From Oscillospiraceae bacterium NTUH-002-81 (lineage in GTDB: Bacteria > Bacillota > Clostridia > Lachnospirales > Lachnospiraceae): a stretch of 64,000 bases of DNA. The stretch covers positions 713,001 to 777,000 of the forward strand of contig CP136052.1 in assembly GCA_032620915.1 (NCBI GenBank), written 5' to 3'. The notes under the pieces were generated by a model. The model searched no databases. It had not been told where the DNA came from and was given only the letters and a program-made list of their open reading frames with translations. Each line of letters starts with the position of its first letter. Within the stretch, counting starts at the first letter, position 1. A program made the position numbers and the translations under genes. Shown here in pieces: positions 26,526 through 35,172 of the stretch.

Positions 26526-27842
26526 ATGAAGAAATTTACATGTTTTGCGTTGTCAGTGCTGCTGTCGCTGAGCTTCTGTATTCCGGCTGCGGCAGCGGAA
26601 GATTACGGCGTGATTTACGATGAAACAGAGCAGTTAGGGTCGGAATCGCTGCAGCATGCAGGAGAGGTCACGCTGCCTGCGCTTACAGAGCAGTATGGTG
26701 TTGACCTGCGGGTAGATATTCTGACGAAGAGTGATTATGATACAGTATTTGATGCTGCGGAAGGCATTTACGAAAAGTATGGTTATGGCTATGGGGAATA
26801 CCATTCCGGCATTACCCTGACCCTGCTGCTTCAGCCTTACAAAGATGGGTATACACTGGCTGAGGATGACTGGTGTGTCTATCTGGGCGGTACGGATGAA
26901 AATCTGCTCTACGGGGATTGGCTTTATGATCTTACCGAGGTGATGGAGCCTTATTTGTCAGAGGAATCCGGGGCATGGTCAGGCGATATGGATGTGAGTG
27001 CTGTGGCGCTTTCCCACGCTGTGAACATGATGGCGGAATTCGTGGAGGATCTTTTCGGATCGGGAGATGGCAGTTATGGAATGACGGAAGAGTCCTTCGA
27101 ACAGGATGCAGAGAGCCCGGACAGCATTCTGATGAATTATATCTTTGACATCAGCGATCTGCTTCCCTTTGACCAGTGGCAGGAGCTGGAGCAGCGGGCC
27201 GGGAACATTTCCCAGCGGTATAGCTGCGGTGTCTATGCGGTTCTTGTGGACGACTATGAGGATTATGGTTCCGGGGATGTTTATGATGTGACTACCCAGA
27301 TCTATCATTCCGGAGAAAACAGTTTCGGAATGGGCAGCGGACAGGATGGCATTATGATCCTTCTGAGTATGGAGGAGCGGGATTATGCCATGTTTGTTTA
27401 CGGTAAAACTGCGGAATATGCCTTTAACAAATACGGACAGGAGCAGCTGGAAGGATGCTTTTTGGGCGATTTCGGAAATGATGACTGGTATGGCGGCATT
27501 TCCCACTACCTGGACGCATGCGATGAGTATCTTGCCAAAGCGGATGCAGGACATCCGGTGCGGGCCAACCCCTGGTGGGGGATTGGGCTGATGGTATTTC
27601 TGTCCTGTCTGGTGGCACTGGCGATCTGTGTGACACTGAGACGGAAGCTGAATAATGTCCGGCAGAAAGTGCAGGCTAACGAATATATTACCCCGGACGG
27701 GCTGTGCCTGGCAGACAGTTATGACCGTTACACACATACAACCCAAACCCGTACCAAAATCGAACGGGAAGGTTCGGATGGCGGCGGCCATACAAGCAGT
27801 TGCAGCGGCGGCGGCGGTTCGGGCCGCAGCGGGAAATTCTAA
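26526..27842 (+). CDS. TPM-domain membrane protein (YdjH/YgcG-like)
   Basis: A 438-residue protein. A signal peptide (ends AAAAED) precedes an extracytoplasmic TPM-type domain (DYGVIYDETEQLGSESLQHA near the start), a second acidic region, a TM helix (WWGIGLMVFLSCLVALAICV) and a short cytoplasmic tail ending in a Gly/Ser-rich stretch (GGGGSGRSGKF), the hallmark of the YgcG/YdjH group. ATG 26526 has AGGGGGGAG upstream; ATG 26502 lacks one. TPM proteins in Bacillus (YdjH) and others work in envelope stress. The companion YdjG-like gene ends 24 bases upstream, so the pair is conserved in order. Confidence 0.82.
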   Translation: MKKFTCFALSVLLSLSFCIPAAAAEDYGVIYDETEQLGSESLQHAGEVTLPALTEQYGVDLRVDILTKSDYDTVFDAAEGIYEKYGYGYGEYHSGITLTLLLQPYKDGYTLAEDDWCVYLGGTDENLLYGDWLYDLTEVMEPYLSEESGAWSGDMDVSAVALSHAVNMMAEFVEDLFGSGDGSYGMTEESFEQDAESPDSILMNYIFDISDLLPFDQWQELEQRAGNISQRYSCGVYAVLVDDYEDYGSGDVYDVTTQIYHSGENSFGMGSGQDGIMILLSMEERDYAMFVYGKTAEYAFNKYGQEQLEGCFLGDFGNDDWYGGISHYLDACDEYLAKADAGHPVRANPWWGIGLMVFLSCLVALAICVTLRRKLNNVRQKVQANEYITPDGLCLADSYDRYTHTTQTRTKIEREGSDGGGHTSSCSGGGGSGRSGKF

Positions 27843-27856
27843 GGAGGAACAAATTC

Positions 27857-29041
27857 ATGAGGAGAATGAGCATGCGAATCGCGACTGCTCTTCTGGCGTT
27901 TTTATTCCTGCTGAGCCTTGCCGCCTGCAGCAGTGGGACGCAGGACAACACCGGAAGCGGTGACACAGCGCCCCTGTCAGCCGGTGAAAGTCCCGGCAAG
28001 GAAAGCCCCGGCAAGGGGGAGCTGGACGGCAGCGGAGGTCATCAGAAAAAGGCTGAAACGGTCGTGTCAGATGAGGAAAAGGCACAGGAGGCACTGACCT
28101 GGCTGCAGGAATATATGGAGGAATATGTACCGCAGGCAGCCATGGCCGCAGCATATCTGGGATATCGGGAGGCAGATGACACCACGCCTCTGACAGAATG
28201 GCTGTGGAACCAGGTGCCTGGCTTGATGGAGACGATGCCCTTTATCCGGACGATCCCGCCTGAGAACATTTTGGGTTCCGGCTACGGGGATCTTTATTGC
28301 ATCGTGCCGCGGGATGACAGGACTACCCTTTCTGTGAATCATGTCACATGGAAATCTACAGGTAACGGCGTCTGGCCGGAATCGGATAACGTGCTCTATC
28401 GGGAAGAGTATGCCCGGCCGGTGCTGGTATATGTAGGTTATGAGCAATTTTTCGATGAGCCGGATATAGAGATCATTGCCGGTGACGGCGGTGGCGCGGG
28501 AGGCCTGGTAACATGGCATCCGGTGTGGAACGCGATGGACGGAGGCTATATGATGATTCCCTTCGGCGAGGGCGATTTGCCTCTGGTTCTGGATTTTACC
28601 TATTTTGACGATGCCGCAAGTCTGAATATATGGGGCGATTCGGACAGTTCGGATCCGAGCGGTGATGGCTGGTGGCTGCCGCCCACGGAGGAAGGGCTGG
28701 AGGATAGCTACTGGGTGTGTGACGGATGGTCTGTCAACCTGCTTGGCGGAGGTGGTGAACCGGGTTACGCAGGCATTGCGGAACTGTATTACCAGTTCGA
28801 GGACGGGCAGGAATATCAGCTGGTCTATTCCGGCTTCTGGCGGATGGTGGATGATTGTCTGCAGCTGAATGTCTCCACGGGAGTAGGAAATTCTCCCAGC
28901 GATGCCAGCGGCATCTTCCCCGTCCTGCTCGACCCGTCCGGGGACTACCTGCTTATTTGGCAGGACAGAGATAACGGCATGTGTCCGCCTTTCTTTGAGG
29001 ATGGCATGAGTTCTGCGGAGCTGATCCGCTCCTATGGATAA
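27857..29041 (+). CDS. lipoprotein, paralog of the next gene product
   Basis: A 394-residue lipoprotein (lipobox SLAACSS). A Gly/Ser/Lys-rich linker leads to a domain sharing PFIRTIPPENILGSGYGDLY and CIVPRDD with the following protein (PFIREIPPDRWI, YCMVPTD), and a C-terminal lipocalin-like beta domain (WVCDGWSVNLLGGGGEPGYA). ATG 27857 is chosen with AAGGAGG at 27841-27847. The family is not recognised. It lies 14 bases after the TPM gene, strongly suggesting a shared function. Confidence 0.74.
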   Translation: MRRMSMRIATALLAFLFLLSLAACSSGTQDNTGSGDTAPLSAGESPGKESPGKGELDGSGGHQKKAETVVSDEEKAQEALTWLQEYMEEYVPQAAMAAAYLGYREADDTTPLTEWLWNQVPGLMETMPFIRTIPPENILGSGYGDLYCIVPRDDRTTLSVNHVTWKSTGNGVWPESDNVLYREEYARPVLVYVGYEQFFDEPDIEIIAGDGGGAGGLVTWHPVWNAMDGGYMMIPFGEGDLPLVLDFTYFDDAASLNIWGDSDSSDPSGDGWWLPPTEEGLEDSYWVCDGWSVNLLGGGGEPGYAGIAELYYQFEDGQEYQLVYSGFWRMVDDCLQLNVSTGVGNSPSDASGIFPVLLDPSGDYLLIWQDRDNGMCPPFFEDGMSSAELIRSYG

Positions 29042-29064
29042 ATATACCGGAAAGGGGCAATGAC

Positions 29065-30156
29065 ATGAAATATAGATGCACGTTTGTACTTTTGCCCGCG
29101 TTGCTCCTGTTCCTTACCGCCTGCGGCGGGAAGCAGGTTCAGTCGGGGAAGCCGGTTCAGCCGGGGAAGGAATCCATGTCGTCCATACAGAACCGGCGAG
29201 AAAAGAAATCCGATAAATTGGATGTGCTGCGTGCCGGAGCGCAGGCGGAGGGCTGTATCTGTTCCGTGGCTTTTTTGGGTGCCGCTCTGGAGACAGGGGA
29301 AGATCTTGCAGATTTTCTGGCATCAGAGGAGGCGACGCAATATCTGGATGCATACCCATTCATCAGGGAGATACCGCCTGATCGATGGATCATTCATCCG
29401 GAGGGAGGATATGAGGTCTATTGCATGGTTCCTACGGATCCCAAAGCTTCCGTTGCAGTCAATACATGGGACATCAATGAGGCCAATGCGTTCCGTGGCG
29501 AAAGCGGTCAGGTGCTTTACCGCAGTGACTGTGGAGATCCCATCCTCCTTCTGGGAAACATCAGCGATATCATGCCCAGTATGGATGCAGAGATTGTGGA
29601 CAGTATGGGAGGGAGTGTGAGCTACCAGCCTTTTCTGTCGCTCTATGACGGTTCTCTGTCTGCCCCTTCCGGGATTTTTGATTTTACCCTGTATCATGAA
29701 GCAGACGTTGCTGTTCCTCAAACGGAAAATGGTGCGGGTGGGAGCTATTATTATCAGGATCTGCTCCAGGATGCTTACATGGGCCTCATAAACTGCGCTT
29801 ATGCCGGCACCGTCGGGGATGGAGAATCCCTGGAAGAGCACGCGGAAAAGAGTGTCGCACGTCTGACGGGCAATAAGACGAAGCCCCAGGATCTTTCTGT
29901 AGAAAAGAACAGCGGATACAGTGAAGCGCTGGGATGCCCTGTCTATATTCTGACTTATACAACCGGCAGAAACGAAGATACAAGTGTCTGGAAAGTCTTT
30001 ATGACGGAGGCGGATGGGTATACCTACCTCTATGCCTTCAGCGTATGGGCTGATGCCTATGCAGATAGAGAGGACACCATAGATGAAGTCTTCGGACAGC
30101 TGTGTTTTTCCCAGAAAAGTGGCAAAAGGGTGTTATGCACACGGACGAAAAGATAA
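29065..30156 (+). CDS. lipoprotein, paralog of the previous gene product
   Basis: A 363-residue lipoprotein (lipobox FLTACGG) with the same central domain as its upstream neighbour (AYPFIREIPPDRW, VYCMVPTDPKASVAVNTWDI, VLYRSDCGDPILLL). The C-terminal third differs (SGYSEALGCPVYILTYTTGR, VFMTEADGYTYLYAFSVWAD), looking like a separate alpha/beta domain. GGAAAGGGG precedes ATG 29065. Two diverged paralogs in tandem suggest duplication with specialisation within the operon. Function unknown. Confidence 0.73.
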   Translation: MKYRCTFVLLPALLLFLTACGGKQVQSGKPVQPGKESMSSIQNRREKKSDKLDVLRAGAQAEGCICSVAFLGAALETGEDLADFLASEEATQYLDAYPFIREIPPDRWIIHPEGGYEVYCMVPTDPKASVAVNTWDINEANAFRGESGQVLYRSDCGDPILLLGNISDIMPSMDAEIVDSMGGSVSYQPFLSLYDGSLSAPSGIFDFTLYHEADVAVPQTENGAGGSYYYQDLLQDAYMGLINCAYAGTVGDGESLEEHAEKSVARLTGNKTKPQDLSVEKNSGYSEALGCPVYILTYTTGRNEDTSVWKVFMTEADGYTYLYAFSVWADAYADREDTIDEVFGQLCFSQKSGKRVLCTRTKR

Positions 30157-30166
30157 GGAGGAAGAT

Positions 30167-31186
30167 ATGAGAAGCAGTAAATTTGCGGTGGCGATGCTTT
30201 TCCTGCTGTTGCTGCCGCTGGTATCCTGCGGGAGAAAAAAGGCTGAAAGTAACACATATGAGGAGATTTTGTCCGAAAATGTTTCGGGACCGGAATCGGA
30301 AAATGCGGAAGATGCGGAAACTCCCGAAGATACGAAAAATGCCGAAGATACGGAAGATCCCGAAGATGCAGAAAATATGGAAGATCCGTGGATGAATACT
30401 TGCTGGCAGGCGAACAGGTACACAATAAACAGAGAGGGTCAGATCATGGAGGGAACACTGCCCGAGGAAGATTGGACCATAGAATTATATTTGCTGGAAG
30501 ACGGAGCTGCCCGGTATCGGGAGTGGAGTCCCCAGACATTTGACTACATCGGTACCTGTCATCTTCTGCTTGGGGTTGCCCCGGACTGCTTCTGGTATCC
30601 GGATGGGAGCGGTGGCTTTTTCCTGAGTACAGAGGATGGCGGAACAGAGGAAGATGCGGTTTTTGCCCAGGGGCATATGGCGGAGGGCCAGTTGCTGCTG
30701 GACTCCTTTGGTGACCGGTTTTGGATGGGGCAGCAGCCCATGCCGGCCAGGGGAGGGGAATATTGTATGGCAGATCTGTTCGGTCAATGGCGCATGGTTT
30801 CCGGCGAGACTGTTACGGAAGGGGATCCGGAGGTCTGGAGCTTTACGGCCGATGAAATGGAGATCAACCGTACATTGACATTTCACAGTTCATGGGATAG
30901 CGAGGAACCGAACGGTGTGGATTATTACGATGAGTGGCATCCCGGCTATCTCAGGGAGGCCCGGGACATGACGGCAGACTATCAGGAAACACCTGTTTAT
31001 GAGGGCTGTGGCAACGAGGCATGGCGCCTTCGCTTATCTGCCGCAAAACCGGTATACCAGAACTATATGGAAGAGGAATTCTATGTTACGGTATTGGATG
31101 CGGATACGCTGCTGTTTCAAATGCGTCTCAAAGATATAGATGGCATTCTTACCACCAGTACACAGATTTTCAGTCGTTTGAATTAA
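30167..31186 (+). CDS. lipoprotein with acidic low-complexity linker and two beta domains
   Basis: A 339-residue lipoprotein (lipobox LVSCGR). Residues 35-75 are an acidic linker of near-repeats of the type NAEDAETPED/AEDTEDPED. Two lipocalin-like domains follow: WQANRYTINREGQIMEGTLP... and LFGQWRMVSGETVTEGDPEV.... AAGGAGGAAG precedes ATG 30167, only 10 bases after the previous gene. The linker probably spans part of the cell wall. Function unknown. Confidence 0.73.
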   Translation: MRSSKFAVAMLFLLLLPLVSCGRKKAESNTYEEILSENVSGPESENAEDAETPEDTKNAEDTEDPEDAENMEDPWMNTCWQANRYTINREGQIMEGTLPEEDWTIELYLLEDGAARYREWSPQTFDYIGTCHLLLGVAPDCFWYPDGSGGFFLSTEDGGTEEDAVFAQGHMAEGQLLLDSFGDRFWMGQQPMPARGGEYCMADLFGQWRMVSGETVTEGDPEVWSFTADEMEINRTLTFHSSWDSEEPNGVDYYDEWHPGYLREARDMTADYQETPVYEGCGNEAWRLRLSAAKPVYQNYMEEEFYVTVLDADTLLFQMRLKDIDGILTTSTQIFSRLN

Positions 31187-31202
31187 GAAAGGGGACAGAA
31201 AG

Positions 31203-31691
31203 ATGTCGGTTACATTAAATCAGATTCCCGGTACCTTGCAGGAATTCCGGATGTGTCCGCAGATGGATCTTTCCAGGCCAGAAAACACCTGCGTCATGTT
31301 CCTGTGCGCATTACAGCTATACATAAAAGACAGGGAAGCCGGGGCGGCGGCAATGAATATGCTGCGGGGTCCCAGGCCCATGACTCCCTACGACAGCCAA
31401 TTCCTGCGGGACCGCCTGCGTGATAAGGCTTATCTGCCCATGGCCTATTTTGAAGGGGCAATGCCTCAGAACAATTATACCCCGACACAGCCTTATGTGC
31501 TGCATGTGCTTCCAGATCCGCGCCCTCAGGACATAGAGGCCGGGTATATTCGGGTATTCCTGAAAACGGCAGGGGCAGATTCTGCCAGGCCGGTGAAACT
31601 CCGGCAAAAGGGCGGTCTGTGGTATCTCTGGGAGTATTCCAGTATTCTCAGCGGGATACGGATCCCCGCGGAATACGATCCCTGGGGCTGA
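31203..31691 (+). CDS. conserved small protein, last gene of the SPFH/TPM operon
   Basis: A 162-residue soluble protein beginning MSVTLNQIPGTLQEFRMCPQ, with YVLHVLPDPRPQDIEAGYIR, VFLKTAGADSARPVKL and a Trp-rich end (LWYLWEYSSILSGIR). It has no signal, TM segment or zinc motif. AAAGGGG precedes ATG 31203, 16 bases after the lipoprotein gene. The DPRPQ and GGLWYLWE segments recall uncharacterised DUF6935-type proteins of Clostridia, but I am not certain of the family. It ends 19 bases before the convergent DUF2628 gene, with no clear terminator between. Confidence 0.7.
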   Translation: MSVTLNQIPGTLQEFRMCPQMDLSRPENTCVMFLCALQLYIKDREAGAAAMNMLRGPRPMTPYDSQFLRDRLRDKAYLPMAYFEGAMPQNNYTPTQPYVLHVLPDPRPQDIEAGYIRVFLKTAGADSARPVKLRQKGGLWYLWEYSSILSGIRIPAEYDPWG

Positions 31692-31710
31692 GAATAGGAA
31701 ACGGCTCCGT

Positions 31711-32631
31711 TTATGATCCCATCAGCTGTGACAGGATGGCGCTGATGATCTGGTTTATACTCAGGTCAAAGAAAATGATCAGGATGGCGTAGCCCATCTT
31801 GCATCCGCCGGCGGCCCGCAGGCTCCGGGCAATGCGCTGGTCGGAGACGGCTTCTCTGCCCCGGCAGGACAGCTGATCCATCATTTTCTTTGCCCGTTTC
31901 CAGTACATGGAATCACCGATGAGGCCGACAATGAGGCCAACACAGACAGTGAGTGCCATGGAAAACATGTTCAGCTGCAGGTACGTGGAATCTGAAATCT
32001 GCGTACCCAGTGACTGGAACAGTGTCAGGATCAGATAGGAAACGATACCGGAAAAAGCATTCAGGATCAGAGAAAAGATCACAGCCTGGCGGAACATGCC
32101 GCGATAGGCCATCCAGCGGTTGGAAAAAACAGCTGCGGCCCAGTTGAAGGAGACATGTCCTTCAGATACACGCTGGAATTTCCTCAGATAGGTGTTATAG
32201 TTTGGCCCCACGAACTGGGCGATGTCGTCGGCCAGATAGCCATCGATCCGGGTATTGTTCAGTGGATAGGGGGTGTCCGCAGTCTTCGGGAAATGATAGC
32301 CGCACAGACTGCAGAAATTCATGTTGGCCGGTACCTCGTTGCCGCACCGGGGACAGGTCAGCGTCCCACCTGCATACTCCTCAGAGCTGTGGCTGCTCTG
32401 GCCGTAAGGATCCTCGTCGCGACTGTTATCGGAAAAACCAGCGCCGCCGTTTTCATCGGAAGCATCCGCATAAGAACCATAGGAATCTGTGCGGTCGGCA
32501 CGGGTGTCGTTCGCATCGGTGTCTTCTGCGTCCGGGCGGTTGGAAAGGTTTTCCTGTGAGGGTTCCTCGTCCCGGGACGGCTTCGGATAATAATCGTCCA
32601 CGCTGTGTGTTGTTCGTCTGTTATCTTCCAT
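31711..32631 (-). CDS. zinc-ribbon DUF2628-type membrane protein
   Basis: A 306-residue protein. Residues 1-90 are acidic, Asp/Ser/Asn-rich and disordered; a zinc ribbon follows (CPRCGNEVPANMNFCSLCGY), then the DUF2628 core (KFQRVSEGHVSFNWAAAVFS, NRWMAYRGMFRQ) and three or four TM helices to the C-terminus. AAGGAGG precedes ATG 32631. It has its own SigA-type promoter (32664-32692) and is convergent with the lipoprotein operon. The zinc ribbon is of the same type as in that operon, so it may be a further partner. Function of DUF2628 is unknown. Confidence 0.82.
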   Translation of the reverse strand: MEDNRRTTHSVDDYYPKPSRDEEPSQENLSNRPDAEDTDANDTRADRTDSYGSYADASDENGGAGFSDNSRDEDPYGQSSHSSEEYAGGTLTCPRCGNEVPANMNFCSLCGYHFPKTADTPYPLNNTRIDGYLADDIAQFVGPNYNTYLRKFQRVSEGHVSFNWAAAVFSNRWMAYRGMFRQAVIFSLILNAFSGIVSYLILTLFQSLGTQISDSTYLQLNMFSMALTVCVGLIVGLIGDSMYWKRAKKMMDQLSCRGREAVSDQRIARSLRAAGGCKMGYAILIIFFDLSINQIISAILSQLMGS

Positions 32632-32663
32632 GTAAAATAATCCTCCTTCTGGGGTTCCCTATC

Positions 32664-32692
32664 AGTATAAACTTTCCATGCTGTTTTCTCAA
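32664..32692 (-). promoter_or_regulatory. promoter of the DUF2628 gene
   Basis: On the minus strand TTGAGA (32692-32687), 17-base spacer, TATACT (32669-32664), 33 bases before the start codon. Confidence 0.75.
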
Positions 32693-32733
32693 CCTTCTAA
32701 ATCATAAAATTTCATAAAAAGAATGAAAAAACG

Positions 32734-32762
32734 TTGACTGGCGGGGCTTCGTATGATATTCT
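32734..32762 (+). promoter_or_regulatory. promoter of the rpmG-secE-nusG operon
   Basis: TTGACT (32734-32739), 17-base spacer, TATTCT (32757-32762). A leader of about 105 bases follows before rpmG. Confidence 0.72.
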
Positions 32763-32781
32763 ATACAGGCGAATGGAAGTA

Positions 32782-32844
32782 GGTCTTTTTTTTATGCCTA
32801 AAAATATGGCCGACGGGCCATCCCACAATTAGGCGGGGAAGACC
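32782..32844 (+). promoter_or_regulatory. structured 5' leader of rpmG-secE-nusG
   Basis: Three nested perfect 6-bp stems form one long interrupted hairpin: GGTCTT (32782-32787) with AAGACC (32839-32844), GCCTAA (32796-32801) with TTAGGC (32829-32834), and ATGGCC (32806-32811) with GGCCAT (32816-32821). It lies between promoter and rpmG and is a candidate autoregulatory ribosomal-protein leader; I recognise no described class. Confidence 0.55.
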
Positions 32845-32873
32845 GCAATAGAAATCAAGCGGAGGTGGAAGTT

Positions 32874-33023
32874 GTGCGTACGAGAATTACATTAGCGTGT
32901 ACAGAATGCAAGCAGCGTAACTACAATACGACAAAGGACAAGAAGAATCATCCTGACCGGATGGAGACCAAGAAGTATTGCAGATTCTGCAAGAGACACA
33001 CACTGCACAAAGAGACGAAGTAA
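32874..33023 (+). CDS. rpmG: 50S ribosomal protein L33
   Basis: A 49-residue protein, [20 protein letters not shown] then [20 protein letters not shown], with the four Cys of the zinc-binding form of L33. Start GTG 32874 has GGAGGTGG just upstream. In Firmicutes rpmG usually precedes secE and nusG as here; secE begins 26 bases later. The gene belongs to the same transcript as nusG, from the promoter at 32734-32762. Confidence 0.95.
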   Translation: MRTRITLACTECKQRNYNTTKDKKNHPDRMETKKYCRFCKRHTLHKETK

Positions 33024-33049
33024 TTGGATACAGTAAAGGAGTGATTCGA

Positions 33050-33256
33050 ATGGGAGATTCTGCCAAGACGGAAAAAGCCCCGAAGAAAAGCTGGTTTACA
33101 GGCCTGAAGTCTGAATTCAAGAAGATCATCTGGCCGGACCGCAAGACACTGGCTACCCAGACAACTGCTGTAGTAGTCGTATCCATTGCTGTAGGAATTC
33201 TTATTGCAGTCCTGGATTATATAATCCAGTTCGGTCTTAATTTCCTGATCGGCTGA
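33050..33256 (+). CDS. secE: preprotein translocase subunit SecE
   Basis: A 68-residue single-TM subunit of the SecYEG channel. The amphipathic part FKKIIWPDRKTLATQTTAVV is the SecE signature, followed by the TM helix to LDYIIQFGLNFLIG. ATG 33050 has AAAGGAGTG upstream; longer in-frame versions run into rpmG. The order rpmG-secE-nusG is normal. Confidence 0.95.
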   Translation: MGDSAKTEKAPKKSWFTGLKSEFKKIIWPDRKTLATQTTAVVVVSIAVGILIAVLDYIIQFGLNFLIG

Positions 33257-33303
33257 CGGGAATTTCTGTTAAGAGAGAACGTGAAGAGGCAAAGGGTGAT
33301 TTT

Positions 33304-33819
33304 ATGTCAGAGACAAACTGGTATGTAGTGCATACGTATTCCGGGTATGAGAATAAGGTAAAGGCGAATATCGAGAAGACCATCGAGAACCGGCATCTGG
33401 AAGATCAGATCCTTGAGGTCAGAGTGCCGATGCAGGACGTTGTCGAGGTGAAGAACGGTGTACAGAAGCAGGCTCAGAAGAAGATGTTTCCGGGCTATGT
33501 TCTGATCAATATGGTAATGAATGACGACACTTGGTATGTTGTCAGGAATACCAGAGGTGTTACCGGATTCGTTGGGCCGGGATCCAAGCCTGTGCCGCTC
33601 ACGGAAGAGGAGATGAGACCGCTCGGCGTTACACCCGCAGATGTGGTGGTTGACTTCGAGGAAGGCGACAGCATCACAGTCATCGGCGGTGTCTGGAAGG
33701 ATACAGTGGGCGTGATCCAGTCCATCAATCCTGGCAAACAGAGCGTGACGATCAACGTCGAATTGTTCGGCCGTGAGACTCCGGTCGAGATTGGTTTTAC
33801 AGAGATCAAGAAGATGTAA
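33304..33819 (+). CDS. nusG: transcription termination/antitermination factor NusG
   Basis: A 171-residue NusG with the NGN domain (NWYVVHTYSGYENKVKANIE, FPGYVLINM, VRNTRGVTGFVG) and a C-terminal KOW domain (FEEGDSITVIGGVWKDTVGV). It binds RNA polymerase to control elongation and couples it to ribosomes. Start ATG 33304 is 47 bases after secE; a weak AAAGGGTG site precedes it. Normal length. Confidence 0.96.
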   Translation: MSETNWYVVHTYSGYENKVKANIEKTIENRHLEDQILEVRVPMQDVVEVKNGVQKQAQKKMFPGYVLINMVMNDDTWYVVRNTRGVTGFVGPGSKPVPLTEEEMRPLGVTPADVVVDFEEGDSITVIGGVWKDTVGVIQSINPGKQSVTINVELFGRETPVEIGFTEIKKM

Positions 33820-33826
33820 CACATAA

Positions 33827-33854
33827 GTGGGAGGGATTCCCCCGTGAATACCAC
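33827..33854 (+). promoter_or_regulatory. candidate L1-binding mRNA hairpin before rplK
   Basis: GTGGGAGGG...CCC...TACCAC: outer stem GTGG/CCAC (33827-33830 with 33851-33854) and inner stem GGG/CCC, with unpaired GA opposite the G..ATA strand. An almost identical element stands before rplA (34414-34442). The L1 protein, product of rplA, represses this operon in many bacteria by binding such an rRNA mimic; that assignment is inference. Confidence 0.55.
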
Positions 33855-33922
33855 AACACTTTCAGTGCTGCCGCGTTTTTTGAAAAAACGCGCATGATTG
33901 AAATTATTTAGGAGGTGCCAAG

Positions 33923-34351
33923 ATGGCAAAGAAAGTTACAGGTTATATTAAATTGCAGATTCCGGCAGGCAAGGCAACCCCGGCTCCGCCGGTTGGTCCT
34001 GCACTTGGACAGCATGGTGTCAATATCGTTCAGTTCACCAAGGAGTTCAACGCAAGAACCGCTGATAAGGGTGACCTGATCATCCCTGTTGTTATTACCG
34101 TATATGCTGACAGAAGCTTCAGCTTTGTAACGAAGACTCCGCCGGCAGCAGTTCTGCTGAAGAAGGCTTGCAACATCAAGTCCGGTTCTGCAGTTCCGCA
34201 GAAGAACAAGGTTGCTACCATCAAGAAGTCCGAGCTTCAGAAGATCGCTGAGACCAAGATGCCTGACCTGAACGCAGGAAGCATCGAGGCTGCTATGAGC
34301 ATGATCGCTGGTACAGCAAGAAGCATGGGCATCACTGTTGTTGACGACTAA
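33923..34351 (+). CDS. rplK: 50S ribosomal protein L11
   Basis: A 142-residue protein, [37 protein letters not shown], complete L11 with its C-terminal rRNA-binding domain ([11 protein letters not shown]). AGGAGGTG lies 9 bases before ATG 33923. The spacer from nusG includes a candidate L1 site and the hairpin CGCGTTTTTTGAAAAAACGCG at 33873-33893. It is co-transcribed with rplA. Confidence 0.97.
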   Translation: MAKKVTGYIKLQIPAGKATPAPPVGPALGQHGVNIVQFTKEFNARTADKGDLIIPVVITVYADRSFSFVTKTPPAAVLLKKACNIKSGSAVPQKNKVATIKKSELQKIAETKMPDLNAGSIEAAMSMIAGTARSMGITVVDD

Positions 34352-34413
34352 TATTCAGTGAACTGTACCCCCAAGGGTGATCGACGGATTGCCTGCGGAA
34401 ATCATACAAAGAT

Positions 34414-34442
34414 GTGGGAGGGTTTACTCCCGATATTACCAC
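34414..34442 (+). promoter_or_regulatory. candidate L1-binding mRNA hairpin before rplA
   Basis: GTGGGAGGG...CCCGATATTACCAC, the same outline as the element at 33827-33854. Its outer CCAC arm lies just before the AGGAGG of rplA, so L1 binding here could block rplA translation. The two sites share stems and single-stranded bases while their loops differ. Confidence 0.55.
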
Positions 34443-34457
34443 TAGGAGGTTTTTAGA

Positions 34458-35150
34458 ATGAAAAGAGGAAAGAAATACACAGAGGCTGCAAAGGCAATCG
34501 ACCGCGCAACCCTTTATGATCCGGCTGAGGCTATTGCTCTTGTAAAGAAGTCTGCAGTAGCAAAGTTTGACGAGACAATCGAGGTACACATCAGAACAGG
34601 CTGTGACGGACGTCACGCTGACCAGCAGATCCGTGGTGCAGTTGTACTCCCTCACGGAACTGGTAAGCAGGTTCGTGTACTCGTATTCGCAAAGGGCGAC
34701 AAGGTTGCAGAGGCAGAGGCTGCAGGAGCAGAATTTGTCGGCGGCGAGGAGCTGATGCACAAGATCCAGAGCGAGAACTGGTTTGATTTCGACGTTGTTG
34801 TTGCAACTCCTGACATGATGGGCGTTGTAGGACGTCTGGGCCGTGTACTTGGACCGAAGGGCTTAATGCCTAACCCGAAGGCTGGTACCGTAACCATGGA
34901 TGTTACAAAGGCTGTTAAAGATATCAAAGCTGGTAAGATTGAGTACCGCCTGGACAAGACAAATATCGTTCACGCACCGATCGGAAAGGCTTCCTTCACA
35001 GAGGAGCAGTTATCCGACAACTTCCAGACGCTTATGGGTGCAATTAACAAGGCAAAACCTGCCGCTGTCAAAGGTCAGTATCTGAAGAGCGTAACGCTTA
35101 CTTCTACGATGGGACCTGGCATTAAGGTAAACCCGATCAAATTAGCTTAA
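34458..35150 (+). CDS. rplA: 50S ribosomal protein L1
   Basis: A 230-residue protein, [20 protein letters not shown], with the L1 signature around [20 protein letters not shown] and the C-terminal [26 protein letters not shown] precedes ATG 34458. It is followed by a strong terminator at 35173-35222, so in this genome rplKA is a transcript separate from rplJL. Confidence 0.97.
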   Translation: MKRGKKYTEAAKAIDRATLYDPAEAIALVKKSAVAKFDETIEVHIRTGCDGRHADQQIRGAVVLPHGTGKQVRVLVFAKGDKVAEAEAAGAEFVGGEELMHKIQSENWFDFDVVVATPDMMGVVGRLGRVLGPKGLMPNPKAGTVTMDVTKAVKDIKAGKIEYRLDKTNIVHAPIGKASFTEEQLSDNFQTLMGAINKAKPAAVKGQYLKSVTLTSTMGPGIKVNPIKLA

Positions 35151-35172
35151 TTGCGAACCGATATATAAAAGA

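Noticed and set aside
31695..31715. Terminator AAACGG-CT-CCGTTT between convergent genes
   Set aside because: Loop of two bases is too short and no T-run follows.
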